In this document: one piece after another, positions 1 through 11,400 of the stretch
How the letters are laid out: each line of letters opens with the position of its first letter
Position numbering within the stretch: the stretch's first letter is position 1
Source of the DNA: Synchiropus splendidus
Lineage: Eukaryota; Chordata; Actinopteri; Syngnathiformes; Callionymidae
NCBI RefSeq assembly: GCF_027744825.2
Contig: NC_071335.1
Location: 10,703,001-10,767,000 of the forward strand
Length of the DNA stretch: 64,000 bases
Reading direction: 5' to 3'
Program-made: the position numbers and the translations under genes
Notes under the pieces: generated by a model
What the model was told of the DNA's origin: nothing
Databases searched by the model: none
The model's input: the letters and a program-made list of their open reading frames with translations, nothing else

Positions 1-1017
1 GAGAGAAACTGCTCCTCTATGCTGGTATGCAGTCCTCGCCTCCTGGTTTCACTCTGCTCCCTATCCCTCGGGCTGCGGGACCTCCGACGCCTGTCTCTCC
101 TACTAGATCTTGGGGGTTCCGCGGGGGGCGCTGTAGAAAGTGTCTGTGTGCTTGGTGTAACAGGGGCCTGCTCCTCCATTCCACTCAGTGACACTGGAGT
201 CGCTGATCTCTCCTCATCCGCACAGGAGCCGCCCAGACTGCCTTTTGAACTAAAAACACACTTTTGTTGCCATATTGAACGCAAACTCGGCACAAATAAC
301 GGGTGACAGTCCCACACTCACCTTCTCGGCAGTATGTAGGGCGACAGAAAGGCCATTATGTCCTTAAATTTCCACTCTCTGTGCAAGCCGTTGGAAGAAG
401 CTTTTTTTCTACTTTTGACAAAGCCGTCTCTCAGTGTCCGCCATTTTGCCTTGCAAAGGTCAGCTGCAGAAAAGAGAGCCATATTAATGATGTGTTTCTT
501 TATCTTGACAGGTACTTCAACTCTGACAGGGACTACTGGGGACTTATTTGGCTACTGGCTTGGTCACACGGCAGTACTAACTTCACATGGTGCATAATAC
601 ACAACACGATACAATTATTAATAAAGACTACATTAGAAGTGTTTTGTATCGATGTCAAAACAATTGTAATTGAAAATAAAATGTGCCAAAAATATCTTGC
701 TGGGCCGCTTCTTGTCTGCCCCTGGTGTGAAAGTCAGACCCAGCGTAGCCATGGCGATAAGGTCATGAACACCCACAAGCGAGTTTCCTGGTCTTATAAA
801 CGTAAATGCATTTTTTTCTCCTTTTTTATGGATTCAACATGTGAAAGTTACATTCGAAATTACATTAACTTATAATTAACTTACGATCCACATCCATTAC
901 TTCTGCTATGGCGGCCCAGGCTTTTTCCTTTCGACCGTTGTCTTTATAAAACGGGTGTGTAGTGTCATAAAGGATGCTGTGGCTTTCCACCTCCTCGATG
1001 AGCCGCTCTTCATCCAT
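1..1017 (-). CDS. MADF-domain protein, 5' part (3' end beyond the left edge)
   Basis: Three coding exons on the minus strand: 885-1017 (start ATG at 1017-1015), 322-463 and 1-249 (continuing off the window). Reading phase is consistent across both junctions. Exons 1 and 2 encode a complete MADF domain (about residues 5-92). It begins MDEERLIEEVESHSILYD, then has the conserved tryptophans in KAWAAIAEVM, KAKWRTLRDGF and EWKFKDIMAFLSPY. Exon 3 is Ser/Pro/Arg-rich and ends in TSIEEQFL, which resembles the start of a BESS motif. MADF-BESS proteins are DNA-binding factors, and in fish many derive from Harbinger-type transposon accessory genes. The specific function is unknown. The exon 3 acceptor is ambiguous by 12 nt (250 or 238) with the frame kept either way. 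Confidence 0.82.
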
Positions 1018-1620
1018 GATGTGGCCAACAATGCGAGCGCTTGACGGACCGAGCTTGTTTTATTTTGAAGGATAACTTGCCACCGCGCTCAGCTTCCTCT
1101 CCCGCTCGAGCTTCGCTGGGCTGTTGCGTTCGTGCTCCGCCTGCGACAAAAATGGAAGCCTTGCGTCTCCACTGCGGAGGCGCTCGGATCAGCGCTGCTG
1201 AGACGGACTGAGGTCGCGCTGGAAACAGGGAAATCAAACCGTCCCTCCAGTGGGAAATGGCATAACAAGAAAGCGTCACTCCTGAAGTCAAACGGTCCCA
1301 AAGGGTCAGCCGCAGTCTTTACAGAAAGCACTTCACTTGGCGGAGGGAGACCCCCTTCTGGCGTGGCGCAGCCGCCAGAAGTTTGACGTGACGCTTCGGT
1401 TGAATTGCAATGCTTTCGAGAGGCCACGATGTTTCCCCGCACACACGCTCGGAGTGTCCAGCATGTGAAACGGCTCCGTTCAAACCCAGTAAGGCAATAA
1501 AAATTCGGACCCTCTCCGCAAGCTGCCGCGCCGCCGCTCTAGACCTACAGCTACAGACCCGGAAGTCCGAGTGGACGTAAACACGCGGTCGCATAAATCC
1601 TGTGTCAGAAACTGGATGCC
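1018..1620. promoter_or_regulatory. CpG-rich promoter region of the MADF gene, possibly bidirectional
   Basis: This stretch is clearly richer in CpG and GC than the AT-rich flanks that follow from about 1620. It lies directly upstream of the MADF start codon on the minus strand. The open frames across it have no recognisable domain and look like by-products of high GC. The plus-strand polq exons begin 0.55 kb further on, so it could also drive a short polq transcript, but that is inference. Confidence 0.55.
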
Positions 1621-2163
1621 GTTGTTTTCATGCTTTACATTGAATTACGATTAAAATATATTTGAAGTATATTTTTGCGTTGTAATTTTCTTGGAAAATG
1701 TTTTGTCAGATTATTGATTTAGATATGTGTCGAACATCATGGTCATTATTCCTGTTAGTGTTTTGACATTAATAATAAGGACAATAAACATGATGACAAT
1801 AATAATAATAATTTCATAAGACTATGTCCTGATTATTACTGGCTCTGTCTTCCCTAACGTCAGACACACACCAAGCTTTCATGACATTGTTTTGAAAGGG
1901 AACCTGCCTCAGTGTAGATGTGCAGTGCAGATATTTGCTTGTTGCACTTCTATTCTCCTCTCAAAAGTGTACAACTGAGAAGACAAACTCATCCATTCAA
2001 TTGCTCCGAACATCTCATGCGAGCAAATGTTTGGACAGTGGAAGCTACTACATGGGACATGGGTCCATTAAAGGACAGAATCCACACAGAGAGCCGAGGT
2101 CTGCATGTGTGTGTCTGAGGGTCGGTCATGAAATGTTGAATAACCAGGCTCATCTCCTCGCAG
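1621..2163. other. AT-rich non-coding stretch before the polq exons
   Basis: No exon of recognisable POLQ helicase, thumb or exonuclease-like domain is visible here. The open frames at 1918-2237 do not match any family I know and are in a different frame from the polq exon that starts at 2164. Confidence 0.5.
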
Positions 2164-3848
2164 GAAGAGGAGACGCTCCTCAGTTGCTCCTCCAGTTAGC
2201 GGTGACGATAAAGGCCCGAGTTTCTCCGTCAGCATGAGACACGCATTCATCCCTTTTCCAGGTGATTTTTAACATCACACTACGTAGAATTATTATTATT
2301 ATTTATTTATTATTAAATTATCAATTATCCTAATTGTTGAATGTTGTAGTTGTGAGTATGAAGCGTATGCCTGTCTTCTGTAGGTGGGATGATATTGGCA
2401 GCCGATTATTCTCAGTTGGAGCTGAGAGTATTGGCTCACCTGTCGAAGGATCAGCGCCTCCTGCAGGTGAGAATGATCCTTGGATGGATTGGCTAAGTTT
2501 CAGATATGAACGATTCCTGTGCGGCAGGTGCTGAACGGAGGCGCAGACGTGTTCCGCTGCATCGCTGCTGAGTGGAAAGGCATGGAGGCGGCGAGTGTGA
2601 ACGACAGCCTCCGTCAGCAGGCCAAACAGGTCCCCATGAAGCCGAGAAGACTCTCTTCACATGGTTCTTCTGTTTACCGTCTCTGTGTCTTTGCAGATAT
2701 GCTACGGCATCATTTATGGGATGGGAGCCAAGTCTCTGGGCGAGCAGATGGGCGTGGAGGAGAACGATGCTGCCTGCTACATAGAAAGCTTCAAGTCCAG
2801 ATACAAAGGTGAAGGAGTTGGGAGTCGGTCAGGTCGAGCCCGGTCAGTGCGGCTGACTTGTCCACACTGGACACCAGTCCATCTCAAGTGAGAGTCAGAT
2901 GGATGTTAAAAAAGGATTCCACTCTCTTCAGGTATCAACTTGTTCCTCAAAGAGACGGTGAGGAAGTGTGTGCAGAACGGTTTTGTTCAGACTCTGATGG
3001 GCCGTCGACGATACCTGCCAGGGATCACAGACACAAACCCGCACGTCAAAGCTCATGTAAGTGAGGTGCCCCGGACGGGCTGGCGGACAGACGTCCTCAC
3101 GACTTTGTTCATTGTTCTTCTCAGGCGGAGCGTCAGGCTGTCAACACCACGGTCCAGGGATCTGCTGCAGACATCGTGAAACTGGCCACGGTCAACATTC
3201 AGAAGCGACTGCACAGGGCTTACTCAGCAGCGCCACCGTCTCATGAGCACACACATTCAGGTAACCCAGTCACCTGACTTGAGAGTGGTCCTACAATTTT
3301 ACTGTAGCAAGTTTACGATTTCCTCATGAGTTTTATTATTGACTTGATCCGCATCTTTTTTTTCCACTTCAGTTTGGTTTCCTGCTCTCTGTATTTTTTT
3401 ATTCACATTTAAAAAGCACTTAACATGTCATGACAGCATCGACAGGGAGGAGCAGTGTGTTTAAGGTCAGTCATGTTCACAGACGATGGACGTAGCCGGA
3501 CCACTCCGCCGGGAGGCGCCTACTTCGTCCTGCAGCTCCACGACGAACTCATCTATGAGACCACAGAAGAAAATCTCCTGCAGGTGAGTGACGCGACACC
3601 GTCAAGTCGGAGAACCAGATTAGAGAGGAGGAATGAAAAACAAGTGAGATTTTTGTTGCCATTATAAAAACGCAAATGAAATGTAAGATTCACAAAGCTG
3701 TTTATCAAGCTGATTCGCTCACGCCGCTCCTCAGGTGGCTCAGATCGTGAAGCGAGAGATGGAGACAGCAGTGAAGCTCTACGTCAAGCTGAAGGCCAAA
3801 GTTAAAGTGGGACCCAGCTGGGGGAACCTGCAGGACTTGGAACTATGA
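2164..3848 (+). CDS. polq: DNA polymerase theta, C-terminal polymerase exons (5' part absent)
   Basis: Eight exons: 2164-2261, 2384-2466, 2528-2629, 2697-2808, 2932-3056, 3125-3260, 3483-3583 and 3735-3848 (stop TGA). All GT-AG, all in phase. The product matches the family-A polymerase palm and fingers of Pol theta, the enzyme of theta-mediated end joining. Visible motifs are A (AADYSQLELR), B/O-helix (RQQAKQICYGIIYGMGAKS), GRRRYLPG, QGSAADIVK and C (LQLHDELIYE), so the catalytic aspartates and the fingers lysine are intact. A variable loop at the 3260/3483 junction fits the Pol theta insert region. POLQ is normally about 2,500 residues with an N-terminal helicase. None of that, nor the thumb, is seen here, where a MADF gene sits 1.1 kb upstream. 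The first in-frame ATG in the visible exons (2234) would give 266 residues. POLN is excluded because the motif neighbourhoods fit POLQ much better. Confidence 0.88.
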
Positions 3849-3999
3849 TGTCGCTGTTGGAACAACTGCTGACCTTTTTAATACTTTATGAAATGCTAGG
3901 TGAAACGACATGGATGTTAAGATGAACTTGATGTATTTATATATTTATAAAACACAAATGGAAATATGAATTTAGTGGCACATGCTGCTTATGTATCAA

Positions 4000-4005
4000 A
4001 ATAAA
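4000..4005 (+). terminator. polq: polq poly(A) signal
   Basis: AATAAA lies about 150 bases after the polq stop codon in an AT-rich 3' UTR. Confidence 0.7.
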
Positions 4006-4042
4006 CTCAAATCTCAACTGTGAAAAGTGAATTTCTTCATTA

Positions 4043-4115
4043 CAGGTGTGTCAAACTGGAAGCCTGTGGGCCATATCTGCTCCCTGATACAGTTATTTAG
4101 AGGCGCCAATTCCGC
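4043..4115. repeat. possible degraded hAT-type transposon end
   Basis: The segment starting CAGGTGTGTCAAACTGGAAG and followed by TGTGGGCCATATCTGC resembles the terminal sequence of many vertebrate hAT elements (CAGGGGTGTCAAAC...GGGGGCCA). No partner end or target-site duplication was identified. Confidence 0.35.
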
Positions 4116-5450
4116 GTGCTTCATAGTTTGTTTATAAGAGTTCTATAAGACATTCAACATGAATGGACTGTAACTCCACTACCAACAACAAAAGAAAATT
4201 TACATGAAATACCTAGTAATAAAGCACTTTTGTATATTATATTACCCTCAGTTATTTTGCAAAGATATTCATCACTTAAAAAGATATTCCAATATTTATG
4301 ATTTATATTGACAATCTTGGATCAAATATACATAAAATGAAATGAGAATATGTTTGTCAGTATCATGGCATAGACCTTTTTCATATTTTCTCCTTATTTT
4401 ATGTTCACAAAAATGAATGTCGTTGTTCAACATTGTGCATATTGATCACATTCATGTAGAATATGTTTCATATTTGTAGATCTATAATGAAGGTCTTTAA
4501 AATAATTCCTGTGTTATATATTCTGCCCTATCGAAGCGTGACAATTACACCTTAGATGTACTTATTATTGGATGCCTTGTGCCCACTGGCCATTGAACTG
4601 TGATCAGCCAAAATGGCCAGCACATTCCCACAATGACTGAATGTGCAGACTGACAACACTCCAGGAAGCTTTCACAGTGAATTCTCATCAGACCTCTTCT
4701 GGCCGATCTAGGCTGTAAAAGAGACCCAGGCATCAAGTGGCTAATGTTTCTTTATCACAATTCTTCATCACAGTTGATAAACAGCTCTCAAATATCTCGG
4801 CAGGAAAGCGCTGAGTCATGATTTTTATTTCAGGATTACAATTGGCCGGTGCATCATGTTCGGCTGAAGTCGAGAGGAAACATGATTCTCAAGCCTCCAA
4901 GTCCTTCCACGACTGCTGCAGAATCCAAACCCTGCCGGAGTGTGACGCTGTCGCTGCTGCACCACTCAAGTGAATTGAGAATTAGATTCTTTTGTTATGA
5001 TGAATAATAACAAGTATGTGTAGGTGAAACAGAGAGGAGTCAAATCTTTGGTGTTGCAGGAGCAGACAAACTCTGGCTGGCTGGATTCGTCGTCACCAAT
5101 CAGGAATTAATTGAGTTTGGCAATATTCTGAGAGGAAGAATAAATTACACGCATTTCTCCAACTTTGTCTCACGGCCTGACAGGTGCATCACATGTGACA
5201 AAGGGGGCGCTATTCAGACGTTTCAGTCAGCAACGAATACACATGATTAAGGCATAAAGACAGTCGCCGCTGTGAGTCTCTCTCCAAACAACAAGGGAAA
5301 TGTACCAGAGTACACTGGAGTGCTACTGAAGCCCACCGGACGTTCCTGCTCCGGGACCTTCCGCGAAGGTTGGTGTCGAAGCCCAGAGCCTTGGGGAAGA
5401 TTTCTGCTCTGAATGAAGGTCCTGGTGCTCGGCCGCCCGTCACTGGCGCG
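4116..5450. other. intergenic region between convergent polq and uba6
   Basis: AT-rich sequence carrying the presumed uba6 3' UTR at its right end. The open frames here lack family resemblance. I saw no further gene. Confidence 0.5.
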
Positions 5451-8400
5451 TCAGGGGGCCTCCCCATCACGACTGAAGTAATATCTGACAGGAGGCCCTG
5501 CCAAGTCCTCGTCTCCATCCGACTCCGCGCTAAATGACACTATTAGGTCTGTGTAGTGGCGACCTGTTGGCGGCTTGATCAGCTTCTGCATTCTGCAAAC
5601 AGAGAGCGCACATCAACCCTCATCTCTGCTTCTGCAGCCTGCGAGAAGTGGGCCGGATCGATGTGCTCACGTCAACTTCAGTCTCTTTGAGTGGCCGGGC
5701 ATCACAGGCACGTACAGCATCTTCACACCGTGGACCACCATGGCAGGTTCGATTCCATACTTTTCCTGGAGGCAACCGTCGACACGAAGAGAACATGAGA
5801 GCAAATAAAGCACCAAAAGCAAACAAGCAGAGGTCACTGGGAAGCATGAAGAGGGTCACCACCCATAGAGTATGTAGGTAGAACTATGATGATGTTATTT
5901 TGCTGACACAGAATGGATTTAAGTGAAGTGACATTTCAGACAGTACGAAGGTTCTGAGCGAGAGACAGGAGTATGAACACATGAGTCATTTGCTTGTGAG
6001 TGAAACTGATGTGAGGGTCGAGTGCAGAAGTCTCACCTTCACTGCATTCATGAAGTCGGACAGAGTGAAGTCCTCGTGGCCAAAGATGGTCCAGCAGTCC
6101 CAGATGGAAAAGTAGATGTTGTCCCTTGAAGTTCCACGAACAGAGCAGAGGTTGACTGAAACACTCAACAACGGCGTTGAATATTCAGAGAGCGAGTGAG
6201 CCAACCTGATGAGTGTCCGTTTGACCGGCGCCGGCTCGGTGAGCACCACGACAGGGATGGCCAAGTTGAAGAAGCAGTTTCTTAAAGACTCAAACCCGTA
6301 ACCTGCAACTATCTTGATCATCTCCAGAGCGACCTGGTAAAGTGTGCATCGATCCAGCTCACTCCGCCATTGAGTCAGTGAATGTCGGTCACTCGCTCGG
6401 TCAACTCACCAGTCCAGCCACGGCGGCCGTCGACGTGGCGATGGCAGGGATGATCTTCCCAGCGATCCGCTTGGTCTTGAAGCGGTCGGCCGGTTCTATG
6501 GAGTACATGATGGCTCTGAGTGACGACGCTGAGGTGATGAAGTCCATGTGAGCGTTGCTGTCGTCGTCCTTTTCAAAGTGCAGCGGACACATCTTCAGCC
6601 GCTCTGTCAACAGAACCAGGAAGAACCCAGACGTGACGCCACTTCCCTGATCCAGGAGGTGAAGACTCATCCAACGCACCTGGAGTGACCCCGTCTGCAG
6701 CAATGGCCTGCTCCAGCTGCGTGATGGCTTCACGCTCCTCCTCACTACTGACCGGCATCTTGATCTGATCAGGCTTCTTTGCTGCTTCGTCTGTCACGAT
6801 ATTCTTACACAAAAATTCACACGTAAATTAAAGGCTCGCAAACAATGGAAAACACAAGGTGAGGACTCATACTTTTTCTGACGGCTGATATGCAGGAATT
6901 GTGATATTAGAGAGGATCTTTGTGACCCTTTCTTCTACCAGGTCCTGAAGGGAAGAGGTCGAGAGTGAGGCTGAAGGTCTGTATGGCACTGTGAGGAAAG
7001 GCCGTAGTCACTTACTGTGTCTGTATAAGGGATGTTGTAAATCTCAGCGAAAAGCCGAGCCGTGCTGATGATGAAGTTGAGGTGACTGGAAGGAAAGGTC
7101 AAAACTCCTTATTCAACAAAGCATTCAAACACGTTTTGCCTTCGAGAAAGACTTCTTTATGCAGTTTTCTCACCACAAACAAGCTTTAGAATGAGCTTGT
7201 GATTCTAAACCAAGATCCTGAAATCTATCACACAGTGTTCAATGTCTTGTTCTTCAAATTCAACCAGACCAGCGGCCCGGTAAAAGACTCAAGCTAATGT
7301 CCTGTTTAGCATTTTGGTACGATCACAACTGTCATCAGGACTCACTTCAGCAAAACATCTCGATATTTGTTGCTTCACTTCAAATAACAAAAAACCTCTT
7401 TCGGTAACAAACGAAACAGAAATAGAAATTGATAGATAGATTGTGAATGCATGAGAGGCCACATTTAAAATCCACATATTATAATTTTGTTTCTCATATT
7501 TGGTAGACAAACTTACAGTGAGTCCTTTATATCAAACTCAATAGGAGTTGGTGGTCTTTTCGGGGACTGCCAGAACAAACCTGAAACACAGGCGACACAC
7601 AGAGGCTTCAGACTTCACAGTCCATTTTAGGAAGAATGTTTGCTGTGAGTGACCCACTTCCATCCTTTAATCTGGTGTCCAGAGGGAAGGAATGTAGCAG
7701 CTGAAGAGCCTGTGGGAAACCAGAGTCAGGACGCACTTCTCCTTCAGCATCGTAACGGAGTTTCATTACCTTCCTGGTGAAATACTTTTCAAATTTCAAA
7801 CGAGCAAAACTGACGCACTGCTCCCACGATCCTGGCCACCGGCTCAGCAGCTTGATGACCTGGAAAGAGCCCTCCAAACTCTCGCCCGACTGCATCCGCT
7901 GAAGCACATTTGAAGACACGTTGTTACACAAGCATAGTTGGAACACTACCATGTACTTCACCTGGAGGACCACGTCGGCTGTCGAGTGTGTCTGCCAGAA
8001 TGAGTTGTACATGGAGGGCTTGTGGGTGAATGCGTTCTCGAACTACACTCCCAGAAGAGGCAAAAACACTACATCAGACCGGTCATGAGTTGAATGGGCT
8101 GAGACTCACCTTGTCTCTGGCCCACTGGATGGTGTGTTCAATGACCGAAGGGAAGGACTTGAGAGTGCAGAATGGGATTTCCTCCTCCGGTGGGTCCCTC
8201 TGATGAGAAAACAAAAGAGTAGAACCACACTGGGCACTGACTGAACATGAAACACTCACATGGCTGTTGTATGACTCGGTCAGGTTTGGCACGATAATTT
8301 CAGTGTGTCCTTTAGTTCCCATGGTTCCCGAGTCCAAGAGTGGCCTCAGATTAGAGACGCAGCGGCTGCACGGAAGGAAACGTGTAAGAACTGGGTTCAG

Positions 8401-11400
8401 AGTGTTCACGGAAACATAAAGCAATAACTGACCTGTCGACGTATCTGCGAGCTTCCACATTGTCCAGCGCAGTTACCACAAGGTTCACACGCGAGTAGAA
8501 GGAGTCGCTGTAGATGCCCTCTGTAGCGGGACAAACCTTGTTCAGATGAGCGTCCACCTGCAGCTCTGGGTTGATCTGTAAAGTGGCTTCTGCTGCGGTG
8601 GTGCTCTTTGGTTTCTGTGACAGATGACAGTCAGCAACAAAACAGGATGGAAGAACAGAGCAGAGAAATGCATATTCACCTGTATATGATGAGGTCGGAA
8701 AAGAAACTGACGATTAAGGTTGGACTTTTCAATGAGGTCTGGATCAGTGATGCAAACCTGAGCAGCCATGATGGAGAGATGATACGTGTTAAACAAAACA
8801 ATGTGACAGCTGGTGGTAAACCAAGTTCATCATCTACTTTGCCTCCAATATGCATTCATGAACTTGAAGGTTCAAACTTCAAACACCTAAAGTTCTGCCG
8901 GCACTAACAGTGAACACAACGTGAACACAACGTTAAGCAGCAGGTGGAAGTTGATCTGCATAAACACTTAACACTTTCAAATGTGAATAAACTATTGGAC
9001 TAAAGCCAAAGGAGAAGCACAACATACCTCCCCTGAGTTCTTGGTCAATCCAACTCCTAGCAGAGCAAAGTTTTTCAACATCTCACAGCCTATAGCACCA
9101 CAGCCAACCTAGAGAACAAAGTCCACGTAAAGTCCAATTAGAATGAAGCAGGAGAGAAGTCAAACCTATTACAAAGACTTACCATGAAGACCCTGAGCTT
9201 ATGCAGTTCCATACACAGTGATTCCCCAACACAAGCTCTTAACCCATCATAGCGGTCGCCCCTTGGAGCAAACTCCTCAGCAGGTAAGGACTGTAGAGGT
9301 TTCACGACCTCAATGGCATCAAGATAGAACTAAAATTGAAGAACAGAAAGGTGGAGAGAATTAAAAAAAAAATCTGTAAAACAGTTTTTCTATGTGACGA
9401 AAGCAGAAACCCCTGTAGATTTGGATCCATTTTCAGACTTGATTCATAACAAGGCAACTACCTACCCACTGCTGCAAAGGAGCAAACTTTCCAGTGATGG
9501 CCTTCAGAACCTCCTGACTAGCAAGACCTCCTGCAGCAGCTGTTAATGGAGGGAGAACACCTCTGGCTGTTCTGGACAGGCAGCGAACCAACTCTGTGTT
9601 CACAGCAACCTATGGAAGTGGAGTGGTTTTATATTCACTGGAACCTTTAGATTGCCATCAATGGGTTCAGCTGCTCATTAAAGGAACAGCACGCAGACAA
9701 GTACACAGTTGATTCTGGTTCAACATGACAAAATACAAACTTTGGAATCAGACCTGGGTCGACTTAAGCTTTGATCTAGGAACAGGAAAGTCGACCAAAG
9801 TGTCTAAATTGATGTTGACTGGTGGAACTTTCAGACATATGGCATTTGACTCCATTATTGCAGAACACTACAGAGCTATGGTCATGAAAAGTGTTTGCAA
9901 GTCAAAGATCACTCCTTAGTTCAGGGTTACATATGTTTGGAACCATTACTCACCTTGTTTTTGAGTGTTGCACTGACTTCCTCTGTGAGCTTGAGCAAAG
10001 CCTCGGCATCTTTTAAACAACTGTCATGAATAAAATACAGTGTTGACACATTAGAGTCAAACTTTTAAGACTGAACATTCTAAATACAGTAGAAAATCAG
10101 CCTCCAGGTTTAATTACCCAATGTGAGGAAGCCTTCTGTTCTGCTCCTGAAACGTATCCAAGGCCAACATGGCCACGTGGATCTGCAGAGGGGCCTGGGA
10201 CAGAAGGACATTTCAAATAAAAGTGAATTCTCCCCTCAAACCTGACTTATATGCATCTAGATGAACCTCACGGTTACTCACCTCCGGTTTACTGAAGTCT
10301 GGAGTCAGAATTTGAGGATCACATAACTGCTTCTCTATGGTTTCCTGAAGGACATGAATGACATTTACACAAGCACAGTATTTTAATGCATTACATTAAC
10401 TACAACTCACAAAAGAGAATGTCCTGGGGGTTTTCACCAGGACGAAGAAGCCTCCATGGGTATAGGTTTGGAGTTGAGACGTGTCTCCAATAGAGAAGCT
10501 GTAAGGGGACAGAACTAACACCACACAGACAGAAATACTGTAACACATGAAGTGAATATACACCATAAATGAGTAATAATGTGCCGCATAACCTCATATG
10601 TGGAGTGGTTTAAGTGAATATTATAGAACGGAAATATTTATCATCATAATACCTGAAATTTGTTGCACAGCGCTGTTGAGTTCCACCATGCCGTTCACCT
10701 CCCTAAAGACCACACTCTGACCTGTCTGCAGGCGATGTGGTTGGTTGTCTAGGCAGGTGACAACACCAGGGTTATCCTAAAAGGGTTACAAAAAAAAATC
10801 ACCCGAGGACAAAAAGAAAAAACATTTTATTTTATTTTTTACTAGCAGCAACAAAATGAGACATGTTTGACACTGAAAATGAAAAATGGGATGTTTACAT
10901 GTTCTGGCTACCTGAGTGATACTCTGGATAAAAACCTCCTTCGGTTCCTCTCCAGTGGGATCTGACACTTCAAACTCCTCTCCAAAATCGCAGAACACCC
11001 GGACACATATACCAAAAGCATCACAGCCAATAAACTGCAGAGGAAATGGGAGAAGGTTGAAGGTAATCATCCATTTCAATTAGGTTAAATACAATAACTG
11101 CAAGCACTGTCGTACTCTGATCGGTGGCTTCTGTTGATGGCAGAAGTCATTCACTCTCTTTTGGAGACTGATGGAGGCTTCAGTAAGAATTACACACTGG
11201 AACATAGAGAGAAAAAGACCTTGTCAGATGTTCAGGAATCACTACAAGTGCAACATTATGACTGAGTTTAATTCATAACTTGGTGATATCTTACCTGATA
11301 ATTTCTGAGAAAGGCGAGATCTGTGTTGACATCCAAGGCTGAGAAACACATGTCCACTTGGACATAAGGATTTAACTCTGCGACCCGCGGACACACTGCC

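Noticed and set aside
1089..1442. Minus-strand 117-codon open frame in the CpG-rich region
   Set aside because: No domain. High GC lowers stop frequency, and it sits in the presumed MADF promoter/5' UTR.
1918..2237. Overlapping plus-strand frames as polq 5' exons
   Set aside because: They run in a different frame from the polq exon at 2164 and show no POLQ motifs.
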